Assembly: GCF_016741875.1 (NCBI RefSeq)
Contig: NZ_JAERRF010000013.1
Location: 1-64,000 of the forward strand
Origin: Streptomyces coffeae
Lineage (GTDB): Bacteria; Actinomycetota; Actinomycetes; Streptomycetales; Streptomycetaceae
DNA: 64,000 nucleotides
Direction of reading: 5' to 3'
The position numbers and the translations under genes are program-made. Numbering within the stretch: the first letter of the stretch is position 1; the number at the start of each line of letters is the position of its first letter. The notes beneath the pieces were generated by a model. That model was not told the origin of the DNA, made no database searches, and saw nothing but the letters and a program-made list of their open reading frames with translations. Positions 31,486 to 39,927 of this stretch are shown one piece after another.

Positions 31486-32070
31486 ATGCTCCCTGCCACC
31501 ACCCTTCCACCACCGCCCCCGCCCGCACCGCCCCCGGGGGAACGGGCCGACCGGGCGGGGTTGCTCGAGGAGCGGGCGCGGGCGATGGGGATGCTGGCGC
31601 GCTGGTACCTGGCGCCGCAACGGGCGCTGCTGCTGTGGCTGGCGGCAGGCGTCTTCGCGCTGGGGTGGGTACTGGCCGTGTCCGGCTTCCAGTTCCTGGT
31701 GACGGGCCGGCTCGTCGAACAGGTCCTGGGCGTGATGTTCCTGGTCCTGGCGCTGGGCGCCACGATCCCGTCGAGCCTGGGCGTGGCCCACGGCATCCGG
31801 CGCGACGTCGTCGTGGGCGGGCGGCTCCGTGACTGGGCCAGGCTGGACCGCGACGCCCAAACCCTCCCCCTCTGGCGCGTCCCCGGCAGCGCGCTGCTGT
31901 GGCTGCTGCCGTCGGTCGTGCTGTGCAGCCTTGGGTCGGTGCTGGGGATGTCCACGGTGTTCTCCGGGACGGAGCCCGAGGGCTTCGGCATGCTGATGGG
32001 CGTCTCGGTGGTCTTCGCGGCCGCCGGTGGGCTGGGCCTGGCCAAGGCGATACCGCCTCGTCAGCCGTGA
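31486..32070 (+). CDS. Four-helix integral membrane protein of unknown function
   Basis: The 194-residue protein begins with a proline-rich leader (MLPATTLPPPPPPAPPPGER) and a charged segment, then four hydrophobic segments. These are WLAAGVFALGWVLAVSGF, GVMFLVLALGATIPSS, LLWLLPSVVLCSLGSVLG and MGVSVVFAAAGGLGLA. It has no recognised domain. The start at 31486 is chosen because AAAGGA lies 5 nt upstream; an in-frame ATG at 31408 would extend the protein through the tandem repeat (MTPCPMAPYP...), which I consider less likely. It is flanked by unrelated genes. Confidence 0.68.
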   Translation: MLPATTLPPPPPPAPPPGERADRAGLLEERARAMGMLARWYLAPQRALLLWLAAGVFALGWVLAVSGFQFLVTGRLVEQVLGVMFLVLALGATIPSSLGVAHGIRRDVVVGGRLRDWARLDRDAQTLPLWRVPGSALLWLLPSVVLCSLGSVLGMSTVFSGTEPEGFGMLMGVSVVFAAAGGLGLAKAIPPRQP

Positions 32071-32122
32071 ACTCACCCCCGATGCGGGGGCGGAGGACCG
32101 GTAGTCCGGTCCGGACGTCCGG

Positions 32123-32464
32123 TCAGGTGTCGTGCCCCTCCTCCGTGTCGTCCGCCGACGACCGCTGGAGGGACAGGAAGCGGTGGCGCAGTTCGAGGTA
32201 GGCCGGGCTCAGGCCGTCGCCGTGCCGCTTGGTGGCGTCCTCGATACGGGTCATCAGCTGTCTGATGCGGGCCGCGTCCATGTAGGCGTCGCGCTGAAGC
32301 TTCTTGTAGGCCGTGGCGGCGGGGCCCTTCCAGTCGGCGTCCAGCGAGTGGACCAGATGATCGAGGCGCTCGATCTTCCGCTCGAGGTAACTGATCATCT
32401 CCTCGAGGTCCTTGATGAGATCAGGAAGTTCCTGATCCGACACGGACAGCTTGTCTTGGCTCAT
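32123..32464 (-). CDS. WXG100-like helical protein
   Basis: The 113-residue protein is almost all helix. It has LIKDLEEMISYLERKIERLD, a central W-x-G turn (DADWKGPAATAYKKLQRDA) and a second helix (YMDAARIRQLMTRIEDATKR). This helix-WxG-helix form is that of the WXG100/ESAT-6 superfamily, substrates of type VII (Esx) secretion. It lacks a clear C-terminal YxxxD/E signal and no eccC or other type VII gene is nearby, so it may instead be a WXG-like helper of a toxin elsewhere. The start at 32464 (MSQDKLSV) removes an unconserved upstream extension. Confidence 0.65.
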   Translation of the reverse strand: MSQDKLSVSDQELPDLIKDLEEMISYLERKIERLDHLVHSLDADWKGPAATAYKKLQRDAYMDAARIRQLMTRIEDATKRHGDGLSPAYLELRHRFLSLQRSSADDTEEGHDT

Positions 32465-32596
32465 CGTCCCGTCCCTGCCACCCTCCGATCGGCCCATTAG
32501 GGGGATGATCGTGCCATGCGGCCCGGCGGCGCGGAGCGGCACCCGGGGAATCCGGTGCATCCACGGTCCGGCGGGGGTGGCGGGGACGGGGGCGGC

Positions 32597-33445
32597 TCAG
32601 GCGGGCAGGACCGTGTCCGAGGGCAGATCGATGCCGAAGTCGGCGGCCAGGACGCGCAGGACCTCGTCGTTGTCGGTCAGTTCGCGCTCCTTGACGGAGC
32701 CGTCGGGGTGGGTCTCGGTCAACGTGCGGTGGATCAGCTGGAGGTGGCGGTCGGCGAAGGTGCGCTGGGCGCGCAGGGTGTGCTGGAAGGGGGAGCGAGG
32801 GTTGGTGGCCGTGTGCCAGTTGATGACCGCGTAGTCCTGCGGAAGGAAGGGCTCGCGGCTGAAGGCGTACTGGTCCTCCCAGACACCGTCCCGGAGCGCC
32901 TGGAAGACCCACAGGTCCTCGAGTCCGTCCGGGTGCGGTTCGCGGATGTAGCGGTGGTGGCGATTGCCTGCGCGGAACTCGGTGCCGGTGACGAACGGTA
33001 CGGCTGCCAGCAGACCGCCGATCGCGCCGAAGCCCACATCGGCGATCCAGCGCTGTGTCTCGCCCGGGATCTCGACCAACAGCACCATATGGCTGCGCGG
33101 GCGGACGGCGCCGGGGGCGGCACCCGCGCGGACGCGGGCGGCGAGGCCGATGACGCCGTAGCCGAGGGCCCGCAGGGCGGCGGTGAGCAGGGAGTTCTGT
33201 TCGTAGCAGTAGCCGCCGCGCCGACTGCGGACCAGCTTGGCCTCCAGATCGGGCAGGGCGAGGGAGGGTACCGAGCCGAGGAGGGGCTGGAGGTTCTCGA
33301 AGGGGATGGAGGTCACATGCGCCAGGTGCACCGCGCGCAGCGTCTCCACGGTCGGGGCCGGCGGACGGGGGCCGGTCCAGCCGATACGGGTCAGATAGGC
33401 GTCGAGGTCCAGCTGAGGTGTGGTCTCGGTCGGTGCGTCGGTCAT
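32597..33445 (-). CDS. nat: Arylamine N-acetyltransferase
   Basis: NAT enzymes transfer acetyl or similar groups from CoA to arylamines and hydrazines; in actinobacteria some act in ansamycin ring closure or detoxification. The 282-residue protein has the catalytic triad: Cys in SRRGGYCYEQN (about residue 80), His in RSHMVLLVEIP (about 119) and Asp in IADVGFG (about 136). TSIPFENLQPLLG is typical of the N-terminal domain. It stands alone, with no polyketide genes beside it. The ATG at 33445 has only a weak binding site; a GTG three codons upstream is possible. Confidence 0.9.
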   Translation of the reverse strand: MTDAPTETTPQLDLDAYLTRIGWTGPRPPAPTVETLRAVHLAHVTSIPFENLQPLLGSVPSLALPDLEAKLVRSRRGGYCYEQNSLLTAALRALGYGVIGLAARVRAGAAPGAVRPRSHMVLLVEIPGETQRWIADVGFGAIGGLLAAVPFVTGTEFRAGNRHHRYIREPHPDGLEDLWVFQALRDGVWEDQYAFSREPFLPQDYAVINWHTATNPRSPFQHTLRAQRTFADRHLQLIHRTLTETHPDGSVKERELTDNDEVLRVLAADFGIDLPSDTVLPA

Positions 33446-33529
33446 ATGTCCGACGGTAACGCCGCGGGAGGTGGCGGGCCTCCTCCCCAGGGGCGGACCC
33501 CGACTCCTCCTCCGGACCGAGGACTTCGG

Positions 33530-33578
33530 GCCGATCAGCCGCTCCCGGGCCCCTGGCCGATCAGCCGCTCCCGGGCCC
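33530..33578. repeat. 23-bp direct repeat across the end of the TetR gene
   Basis: GCCGATCAGCCGCTCCCGGG plus CCC occurs at 33530-33552 and 33556-33578, a 26-bp period. The second copy contains the TetR stop codon, so the last codons of the gene (GPGSG-stop) are duplicated just downstream. It looks like a small replication-slippage duplication. Confidence 0.8.
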
Positions 33579-34304
33579 GGTGTCCCGGCCGAGCAGCCCC
33601 GCCACAACCGCCCGCAGCTCCTCCGACACGTCGTACGCGTCCGTGATCCCGTCCCAGCGGTTCGCGAGCGCGGCCAGCCGGGGCAGCTCGGAGGGGTCCG
33701 CGTCGGCCAGCAGCGCCGGGAACGCGGCCCGGCGGCCCGGGGCCTCCGCGCGGCGGGTGAGGGCGGCGCGGAAGACGAGCGTGCCGAGGACGTAGTGCCA
33801 GATCGAGCGGTAGGTGTGCACCGCCCGGCGCTCGTCCTGCCCGCAGGCCATGGCCGATTCGATGATCTCCTCGACCATCCACAGGGCGTCCCGGTCGGTG
33901 AGTTCGCCAAGGCTGAGCACCTCGACCACCCACGGCAGTTCCTCGAGCGTGCGATGCATGTACAGGGCCGCGGCGTACACCCGCTCGCGCGGGTCCCCGG
34001 GCAGTTGGGGGCGGGGCCGCGTCCGTGCCATACCGGACAGGACGAGCTGGAGCAGCTCGTCCTTGTCGCGGACGTGGCGGTAGAGGGCCATCGGTGTGGA
34101 GCCGACCTCCTTGGCCAGGCGCCGCATGCTCAAGGCCGCGGTGCCCTCCTCCTCGAGGATGCGGCGCGCGGTGGCGACGATCGTCTCCAGCTCCAGACGG
34201 CGGGGGCGGCCGCCGGTCCGCCGGGCCGGCCGGTCCTCCGCGGCCCCTGCCGCCGTCTCCGCCGCGTGGGTCTCGGTCTCCTTCGTCACCGGCTCATTGT
34301 CCAT
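33561..34304 (-). CDS. TetR-family repressor, probable regulator of the adjacent MFS pump
   Basis: The 247-residue protein has an N-terminal TetR helix-turn-helix (TIVATARRILEEEGTAALSM, RRLAKEVGSTPMALYRHV, RDKDELLQLVL) after an Ala/Glu-rich leader. The C-terminal part (about 130-240) resembles the TetR_C ligand domain (RERVYAAALYMHRTLEEL, HYVLGTLVF). It is divergent from a DHA2-type exporter, with a 16-bp palindrome between them, the classical repressor-pump layout. The start at ATG 34304 has no Shine-Dalgarno sequence; GTG 34286 is an alternative. The inducer cannot be predicted. Confidence 0.87.
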   Translation of the reverse strand: MDNEPVTKETETHAAETAAGAAEDRPARRTGGRPRRLELETIVATARRILEEEGTAALSMRRLAKEVGSTPMALYRHVRDKDELLQLVLSGMARTRPRPQLPGDPRERVYAAALYMHRTLEELPWVVEVLSLGELTDRDALWMVEEIIESAMACGQDERRAVHTYRSIWHYVLGTLVFRAALTRRAEAPGRRAAFPALLADADPSELPRLAALANRWDGITDAYDVSEELRAVVAGLLGRDTGPGSG

Positions 34305-34327
34305 GCACGGGGTTGGTGTACGCGTTA

Positions 34328-34343
34328 AGTATACGCGTATACT
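34328..34343. promoter_or_regulatory. Palindromic operator between tetR and the MFS gene
   Basis: AGTATACGCGTATACT is a perfect 16-bp palindrome in the 77-bp divergent gap. The right arm holds TATACT (34338-34343), a good -10 for the MFS gene with TTGGTG (34313-34318) 19 bp upstream; the left arm gives TATACT on the other strand. A repressor bound here would shut both genes. Confidence 0.78.
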
Positions 34344-34381
34344 AACGTCCTGGCCCCGGGGGGATCCGATGGAGGAGGACC

Positions 34382-35860
34382 ATGAACGACCAACCGGAAC
34401 GGACGGGTTGGCTGCTGGCCGTCGCACTCACCGTGCAGTTCGTCGTCGCGCTGGACATGTCCGTGGTGAATGTCGCGCTGCCCGGCATCCGTGACGACCT
34501 CGGCTTCGCGCCCGGCGGCCTGCTCTGGGTCGTCAACGCCTACGCCCTCGCCTTCGGCGGGCTGCTGATGCTCGGCGGCCGGCTCGCGGACATCGTGGGC
34601 CGGCGCACCACGCTGATGGCCGGGCTCGCGCTCTTCGGCGTCGCCAGTCTCGGCGGCGGGCTGGTGGGGTCGCCGGGATGGCTGATCGCCGCGCGAGCGG
34701 TGCAGGGGGTGGGCGCGGCGGCGCTCGCGCCGGTGGCGTTCACGCTGATCGCCGTCACCTTCCCGGCCGGACCCGCGCGGGCGCGGGCCCTGGGGCTGTG
34801 GGGGATGGCCGCGGCGGCGGGCGGCGCGGTCGGGGTGCTGGCCGGCGGGCTGCTCACCGAGTGGGCGGGCTGGCGCTCCGTTCTGCTGATCAATGTGCCG
34901 ATCGTGCTCGCCGCGATGGCCGCGGCCCGCTTCTCGGTGCCGCCCGACCGGCGCGAGGGCCCGCCCGCCCGGCTGGACGCGGCCGGGGCGCTGCTGGTCA
35001 CGGGGGGAATGACGGCCCTGGTGCTGGCGCTGGTGCACACCGGGACCCACTCCTGGGGTTCGGCGACCACCCTGACCGCCCTCGGCGTCGCGGCCGTGCT
35101 GCTGGTGGCGTTCGTCGTGGTGGAACAGCGGGTGGCGCAACCGCTGTTGCGGATCGGGCTGCTGCGGCAGCGCTCGGTGCTGGTCGCGAACCTCTTCGTC
35201 CTGCTGCTGTTCTCCGGCCAGTTCGCGGCCTTCTACTTCACCTCGCTCTATGTGCAGCAGATCCTCGGGTACGGGCCGATCAGGGCCGGGACCGCGTTTC
35301 TGCCCTTCTGCACCGGCATCGTGATCGGCTCGCTCACGGCGACCCGCACGGTGGCCCGGTTCGGGGTGCGTACGCTGCTGGTCGCGGGCGGGCTGCTGGG
35401 CGCCGCCGGGTTCGGCTGGTTCCGGCTGGCGGTCGGGGTGGACGGCGGATTCGCGGACTCGGTCCTCGGCCCCTCGCTCCTGGCGAGCGTCGGCATCGGG
35501 CTGTGCGTCGTCCCGATGGGCACGGCCGCGACGACGGGCGTGGCGGCGCGAGAGGCCGGTATGGCCTCCGGCCTGGTCAACAGCTCACGGCAGATCGGGG
35601 GTTCGCTGGGGCTCGCGGTCCTCGCGACGGTGGCCTCGCACACCACGGACGCCGAGGGCGGCAGCGGCCCGGCCGGCCCGTCCGCGCTCGTATCCGGCTA
35701 CGCCACGGCCTTCGGAGTGGCGGGCGCGCTGCTGGCGGTGGCCGCGCTGAGCGCGGCGCTGCTGCTGCCGAAGCGTACGGAACCGGTGGTGGCGGGAGCG
35801 GCGGCGTCGGCCGAGTCCCCCGTCACGGCGCCGCGAGGTGATCGAACGCGCCTGCCTTGA
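34382..35860 (+). CDS. MFS drug exporter, DHA2 family (14 transmembrane segments)
   Basis: The 492-residue protein starts MNDQPERTGWLLAVALTVQF and continues VVALDMSVVNVALPGIRDDL, the D1 motif of DHA2 proton-drug antiporters. LGGRLADIVGRRTTLMAG is motif A and RAVQGVGAAALAPVAF is motif C-like. About 14 hydrophobic segments can be counted. It should export a toxic compound in response to the divergent TetR regulator. The ATG follows GGAGG. Its end overlaps the convergent DUF397 gene by 38 bp. Confidence 0.9.
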   Translation: MNDQPERTGWLLAVALTVQFVVALDMSVVNVALPGIRDDLGFAPGGLLWVVNAYALAFGGLLMLGGRLADIVGRRTTLMAGLALFGVASLGGGLVGSPGWLIAARAVQGVGAAALAPVAFTLIAVTFPAGPARARALGLWGMAAAAGGAVGVLAGGLLTEWAGWRSVLLINVPIVLAAMAAARFSVPPDRREGPPARLDAAGALLVTGGMTALVLALVHTGTHSWGSATTLTALGVAAVLLVAFVVVEQRVAQPLLRIGLLRQRSVLVANLFVLLLFSGQFAAFYFTSLYVQQILGYGPIRAGTAFLPFCTGIVIGSLTATRTVARFGVRTLLVAGGLLGAAGFGWFRLAVGVDGGFADSVLGPSLLASVGIGLCVVPMGTAATTGVAAREAGMASGLVNSSRQIGGSLGLAVLATVASHTTDAEGGSGPAGPSALVSGYATAFGVAGALLAVAALSAALLLPKRTEPVVAGAAASAESPVTAPRGDRTRLP

Positions 35861-36029
35861 CGGCGTCGAGCAGTGCCCGCAGCCGCGCGGGAGTGGTGGC
35901 CAGGACGGTGTCGGGGTCGTCGCTCTCGCGCAGGGCGACCCCGCCGCCGGGTATGGAGGCGATCTCCACACAGGAACTGCCGTCCCCTTGGGTGGAGTAG
36001 GAGGACTTGCGCCAGGTGATCTCGGGCAT
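35823..36029 (-). CDS. DUF397 (BldB-like) small protein
   Basis: The 68-residue protein is a typical DUF397: ITWRKSSYSTQGDGSSCVEIA, the fold-defining GGGVALRESDDPD, then a C-terminal helix (ALLDAVKAGAFDHL). Streptomycetes have many of these beside WhiJ-like regulators; one paralogue family, BldB, is needed for development. By comparison with whiJ clusters it probably modulates the adjacent XRE regulator. It is 49 bp downstream of that gene on the same strand. Its stop region overlaps the MFS gene from the other strand. Confidence 0.9.
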   Translation of the reverse strand: MPEITWRKSSYSTQGDGSSCVEIASIPGGGVALRESDDPDTVLATTPARLRALLDAVKAGAFDHLAAP

Positions 36030-36078
36030 GTGCGCGCTTTCGAATGATGTGTACGGGCGATGTGTGCGGGGCTGGTGG

Positions 36079-36930
36079 TCAGAGCTGCCGGATGATGCCG
36101 TGGATCAGGTCCCGCGACGGGGCCGCGGCCAGGCTCACCTTCGTCGTCCGGTCCAGGACCGCCCGGTGGATGGTCAGTTGGGTCTCGGCGTGCAGGAACA
36201 TGGGCCCGTGCGCCGAATCCAGCTGCACGGTGTCCAGCTGCGGCACCGCGCCCGAGGCGTAGGTGACGGAGACGCCGGAGACGGGGAAGCCGCCCGCCTC
36301 GAAGGGGATCACCCGCACGGTGACGTTCTTCCGCGTGGACGCCTCCAGCAGGCTTTCCAGCTGGGCGCGCATCAGCTGCGGTCCGCCGAACCGCATCCGC
36401 AGGGACGCCTCGTGGACGAAGAAGGTGCACGGCGGCGGCTCGTCCCGGTCGAGGATGTCCCGGCGCTTCATCCGGTGGGAGAGCCTGCGCCGGAGCTCGG
36501 TCGGGGACCACGGCGGCACCGTCTCGTTGAGGACGGCGGTGGCGTACGCCTCCGTCTGCAACAGACCGGGCAGAAACATCAGCTCGACCACGCGCAGGCT
36601 CTCCGCGTAGTACTCCAGCTCGGCGAGGTCGAGTCCGCCGGTGGCGATATGGCCGCGGTACTCCTCCCACCAACCGCCCTTGCGCTCCCGGGCCATGGCG
36701 ACGAGCGCGTCGACGTAGGCGCGGTCCGCACAGGCGTAGATCGAGGCCAGCGCGCGGACCCGCTCCTCGCTCACCCCGAAGCGCGCCAGCTCCAGGTTGG
36801 TGATGTGGGTGCGGTTGATGCCCAGTCGGCCGGCGGCGTCCTGGATGCTGAGTCCCGCCTTCTCGCGCATCCTCCTCAGCTCGGTGCCCAGCCGGAGTTG
36901 ACGGGCGGTGGGGGCGCTTCTGGGGGGCAT
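36079..36930 (-). CDS. WhiJ-like XRE regulator (HTH plus DUF5753)
   Basis: The 283-residue protein has an N-terminal XRE helix-turn-helix (LGTELRRMREKAGLSIQDAA, GRLGINRTHITNLELARFG). A DUF5753 region follows (FLPGLLQTEAYATAVL, RMKRRDILDRDEPP, HEASLRMRFGG, VTVRVIPFEAGG). This is the WhiJ type of regulator, usually paired with DUF397 proteins and ATPases. The start at 36930 has GGAGG upstream. It is divergent from the ATPase gene, and an 18-bp near-palindrome lies in the shared control region. Confidence 0.9.
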   Translation of the reverse strand: MPPRSAPTARQLRLGTELRRMREKAGLSIQDAAGRLGINRTHITNLELARFGVSEERVRALASIYACADRAYVDALVAMARERKGGWWEEYRGHIATGGLDLAELEYYAESLRVVELMFLPGLLQTEAYATAVLNETVPPWSPTELRRRLSHRMKRRDILDRDEPPPCTFFVHEASLRMRFGGPQLMRAQLESLLEASTRKNVTVRVIPFEAGGFPVSGVSVTYASGAVPQLDTVQLDSAHGPMFLHAETQLTIHRAVLDRTTKVSLAAAPSRDLIHGIIRQL

Positions 36931-37020
36931 GCTCCTCCGTTGCTCTTTCGCCCGCAGGGGCCGAGTGTCGGGGAAATTAACCGGTGCCGTAGCAGATGTT
37001 TCCATATCTGCCCTACCGTG

Positions 37021-37038
37021 GGTGGCGGAACCGCTACC
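37021..37038. promoter_or_regulatory. 18-bp near-palindrome between the WhiJ-like and ATPase genes
   Basis: GGTGGCGG-AA-CCGCTACC is symmetrical except for one pair. It lies 91 bp from the XRE start and 59 bp from the ATPase start and is a candidate binding site for the XRE regulator. Confidence 0.42.
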
Positions 37039-37096
37039 ACCCGTTGATCGCCGCAACGGTACGCGCACCATCGGCCCCCTCGCTGGGAGTTGACCC

Positions 37097-37618
37097 ATGG
37101 GTACCGACCACGAGTCCGAGGACCTCCCGCCGTCCGCGTCCGCCTCGCCGTCCCCGCGCGCCGCCGGACCCGGCTCCGGTTCCGCCGCGGCCGCCGCCTC
37201 CGGCGATCCGTACGTCTACACCCTGCGCGGCAGCCGCGGCCCCGCCTCGCCCAAGATCCTGCGGGACTTCGTCGCCTGCGTCCTGAACTGCACCGGCCGG
37301 CAGGCCCTGGTGGACACCGCGACCGTCTGCACCTCGGAACTGGTCACCAACGCCTGGCTGCACGCCGAGGGCGACGCGCTGATGCTGCGCGTGGTGATCG
37401 AGCCCCCGCGGCTGCGCGTGCTGCTCTACGACGGCTGCGCCGCGCTCCCGGTGCCCTCGCGCCTCCCGGACGGCGACCATCCGCACGGCCGGGGGCTGCG
37501 TGTGGTCGGCGCGCTCGCCGACGCCTGGGGGACGGCGGAGGGGGATCCGGCGGGCGCCTACGCCAAGGCGGTCTGGTTCGAGCTGCGGAGCCCGGAGGGG
37601 GCTTCGCTCACGGAATAG
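37097..37618 (+). CDS. ATP-binding protein of the anti-sigma-factor (GHKL) type
   Basis: The 173-residue protein has a disordered Ser/Ala/Pro leader (about 38 residues) and a GHKL domain: TVCTSELVTNAWLHAEG is the N box. LRVLLYDGC is a weak G1 region (the usual D-x-G-x-G is reduced to YDGC), and HGRGLRVVGALADAWG is G2. Such single-domain ATPases are common in Streptomyces near WhiJ/DUF397 genes and may act on anti-sigma targets. The ATG follows GGGAG. It converges with the methyltransferase gene, overlapping by 11 bp. Confidence 0.82.
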   Translation: MGTDHESEDLPPSASASPSPRAAGPGSGSAAAAASGDPYVYTLRGSRGPASPKILRDFVACVLNCTGRQALVDTATVCTSELVTNAWLHAEGDALMLRVVIEPPRLRVLLYDGCAALPVPSRLPDGDHPHGRGLRVVGALADAWGTAEGDPAGAYAKAVWFELRSPEGASLTE

Positions 37619-38798
37619 CCGGATCGGTCTCGGCCGGATGCCCCAGCAGCATCGTCGGGGCGCCGTCGGTGCGCGTGAGCAGGATGGTGCAGGAGTTCCG
37701 CCCGGCCAGGCGCAGCTTCTTGCGCAGCACCTCCGGCTCCACCGCCGAACCGCGCTTCTTGATCGTGGCGATGCCGATCTCCCGCTCCCGCAGCAGCGCC
37801 TTGAGCTTCTTGAGGTTGAACGGCAGCACATCGGTGATCTCGTACGCCGTGGCGTACGGCGTCGGGCGCAGCTCGTCCGCCGTGATGTAGGCGATCGTCG
37901 GGTCGATCAGACGGCCGCCGATGCGGGCCGCGACATCCGCCACCAGATGGGCGCGGATGACGGCGCCGTCCGGCTCGTACAGCCAGCGCCCCACCGGGCC
38001 GGCCGGCGGATCGGGCAGCAGCCGGGTGCCCAGGAGGGAGTGCGCGGCCGGGAGGAGGGTGGCGCGGCGCATCCCGGGGCGGGCCGTGCCGAACCACAGC
38101 ACGGCCTCCTTCACATGCCCGTGGTCCGAGATCCACTCGGCCTCCGCGTCCTCCGGTACCGCCTCGTGGGGAACGCCCGGGGCGATCTTGAGGGCGGCGC
38201 GCCCAGTGGTGCGGGCGGTCTCGATGGCCCAGGAGAGCGGCGGTGAGTACGCCTCGGGGTCGAAGACCCGGCCCCGGCCGCCGCGCCGGGCGGGGTCGAC
38301 GAAGACCGCGTCGAAGGGGGCGGTGTCGATCTCGGTGACATCCGCGCAGCGGACCTCGATGAGGTCGGACAGGCCCAGCGCCTCGGCGTTGGCGCGGGTC
38401 ACCGCGCAGGTCAGCGGATCCCGGTCGACGGCCAGCACGGAGATCCCGGCCCGCGCGAGCGCGATGGCGTCGCCCCCGATGCCACAGCACAGATCAGCGA
38501 CGCTGCGCGCCCCGAACCCGGCGAACCGCTCGGCGCGGTAGACGGCCACGGAGGTACGGGTGGACTGCTCGACACCGTGCGGCGTGAAGTACATCCGGTG
38601 GGCGTCCTCGCCGAACTTGGCGACCGCCCGCTGGCGCAACTGGGCCTGTGTCAGCGCCGCCGAGACCAGCGCGGCCGGATGGTCCCGGCGCAGCCGGGTC
38701 GCGGTGGCGAGCTCGTCCGCGGGGTCGTGGTCCCGGAGCGCGGTGAGCAGCGCCTGCCCCTCGTCGCCGAGCAGTGAGTCGAAGGCGTCAACGTCCAC
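37608..38798 (-). CDS. Class I SAM-dependent methyltransferase with THUMP-like C-terminal domain
   Basis: The 396-residue protein has a helical N-terminal part and a Rossmann methyltransferase core (VADLCCGIGGDAIALARAG, VLAVDRDPLT, DAVFVDPARRGGRGRVFD). A C-terminal domain follows (FNLKKLKALLREREIGIATI, KKRGSAVEPEVLRKKL) of the THUMP-like type. DPAR in place of DPPY-type motifs is normal for this actinobacterial family. The target is unknown; RNA is likely from the THUMP-like part. The GTG at 38798 is chosen over ATG 38807, which lies too close to GGGGAG. It is divergent from the deacetylase gene. Confidence 0.82.
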   Translation of the reverse strand: MDVDAFDSLLGDEGQALLTALRDHDPADELATATRLRRDHPAALVSAALTQAQLRQRAVAKFGEDAHRMYFTPHGVEQSTRTSVAVYRAERFAGFGARSVADLCCGIGGDAIALARAGISVLAVDRDPLTCAVTRANAEALGLSDLIEVRCADVTEIDTAPFDAVFVDPARRGGRGRVFDPEAYSPPLSWAIETARTTGRAALKIAPGVPHEAVPEDAEAEWISDHGHVKEAVLWFGTARPGMRRATLLPAAHSLLGTRLLPDPPAGPVGRWLYEPDGAVIRAHLVADVAARIGGRLIDPTIAYITADELRPTPYATAYEITDVLPFNLKKLKALLREREIGIATIKKRGSAVEPEVLRKKLRLAGRNSCTILLTRTDGAPTMLLGHPAETDPAIP

Positions 38799-38884
38799 AT
38801 GGCCCATTCTCCCCGCTCCGGCGGGCGCATTCGTACCAGCGCGGCGCGCGCTTCCCCACATTCCGACTGAAGATCGGTTATGTG

Positions 38885-39814
38885 ATGATGATCAAGAATG
38901 GGTTTTCGAGGTATCTGGTTCTGGCCGCCGCGGCGGCCGTGTTCACGGGCTGCGGAAGCCTCGACGGTCCGCTCGCCCGCACCGCCGAGGACGCCGGCCA
39001 GGCGACGGCGTCCTCCACGTCACCGTCCGCGGAGCGTTCCCCCTCCGCGCGGCCGGTTCCCCCGGGATCGCAAGGGGCCTCGGGTGCGCCCTCCTTACCG
39101 CCCGCGGCCCCCGCGGGCATCCCCGGGGCGTACCACCGGTGGGGTCTGGACCGGCCGCTGGACAAACCGCCGCCCGCGCCCGCCGCCAAACCGCTGCTCG
39201 CCCCGGTGGAGCCGTCCGGCGAGGGGCTGCCGCCGGTCATCCGGCGGGTGCGGACCAACGATCGGGTGGTCTTCCTGACGATCGACGACGGCATCGAGAA
39301 GGATCCGCGCTTCGTGGAGCAGGCCCGCGACCTCGGTCTGCCGTTCACCGGCTTCCTCACCGACAACGTGATCGGCGACCACTACGACTACTTCGACGAG
39401 CTCCAGCGGCTCGGCAACTCGATGGGGAACCACACCCTCACCCACCCCAGCCTGGCCGGTCGCGACTACGACAGTCAGCGGCAGGAGATCTGCGGCCAGC
39501 AGGAGAACCTCCGCAACCACCTCGGCCGCCAGCCGCGGCTGTTCCGCCCGCCCTACGGCGCGTACGACGACACGACGCTCCGCGCGGCGGCCGACTGCGG
39601 GGCGCAGACCGTGGTGCTGTGGCGCGCCGAGATGGAGCCGGGCGGGCTGGCGTACCGGTCCGGCGGCAGTCTCCAGCCGGGGGACATCGTGCTCGCGCAC
39701 TTCCGCGGCCCGGAGCAGCTGGAGGGGAAGTCCATGACCGACATGATCACGGAGCTGGTGCGGTCGATCCAGGAGCAGGGGTTCACGGTCGCGCGGCTGG
39801 AGGACTACGTCTGA
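38885..39814 (+). CDS. Polysaccharide deacetylase (NodB domain), predicted lipoprotein
   Basis: The 309-residue protein has a lipoprotein signal (GFSRYLVLAAAAAV and lipobox FTGC, Cys about residue 22), a Pro/Ser-rich linker to about 120, and a NodB carbohydrate esterase domain. The metal-site motifs are present: FLTIDDG (Asp-Asp), NHTLTHPS (H-x3-H) and FRPPYGAYDD. It should remove acetyl groups from a cell-wall polysaccharide outside the membrane. The start could be ATG 38885 or 38888; no good Shine-Dalgarno sequence is visible. It precedes the groES control region by about 70 bp. Confidence 0.88.
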   Translation: MMIKNGFSRYLVLAAAAAVFTGCGSLDGPLARTAEDAGQATASSTSPSAERSPSARPVPPGSQGASGAPSLPPAAPAGIPGAYHRWGLDRPLDKPPPAPAAKPLLAPVEPSGEGLPPVIRRVRTNDRVVFLTIDDGIEKDPRFVEQARDLGLPFTGFLTDNVIGDHYDYFDELQRLGNSMGNHTLTHPSLAGRDYDSQRQEICGQQENLRNHLGRQPRLFRPPYGAYDDTTLRAAADCGAQTVVLWRAEMEPGGLAYRSGGSLQPGDIVLAHFRGPEQLEGKSMTDMITELVRSIQEQGFTVARLEDYV

Positions 39815-39881
39815 CCGGGCCGACGACGGGGCCCGGCGGGGGCGGCGGCGCGGTGGCGGGCGTCAGCCGCCCCCGCGTCGT

Positions 39882-39908
39882 TTGGCACTCTAGTTGACTG
39901 AGTGCTAA
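39882..39908. promoter_or_regulatory. CIRCE element 1 (HrcA operator) overlapping the groES promoter
   Basis: TTGGCACTC-N9-GAGTGCTAA matches the CIRCE consensus TTAGCACTC-N9-GAGTGCTAA with one change. TTGACT (39894-39899) inside its spacer can serve as the -35, with CATAAT at 39915-39920 as -10 (15-bp spacing), so HrcA binding would block the promoter. Confidence 0.93.
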
Positions 39909-39927
39909 CCGCGTCATAATGTCGTGG

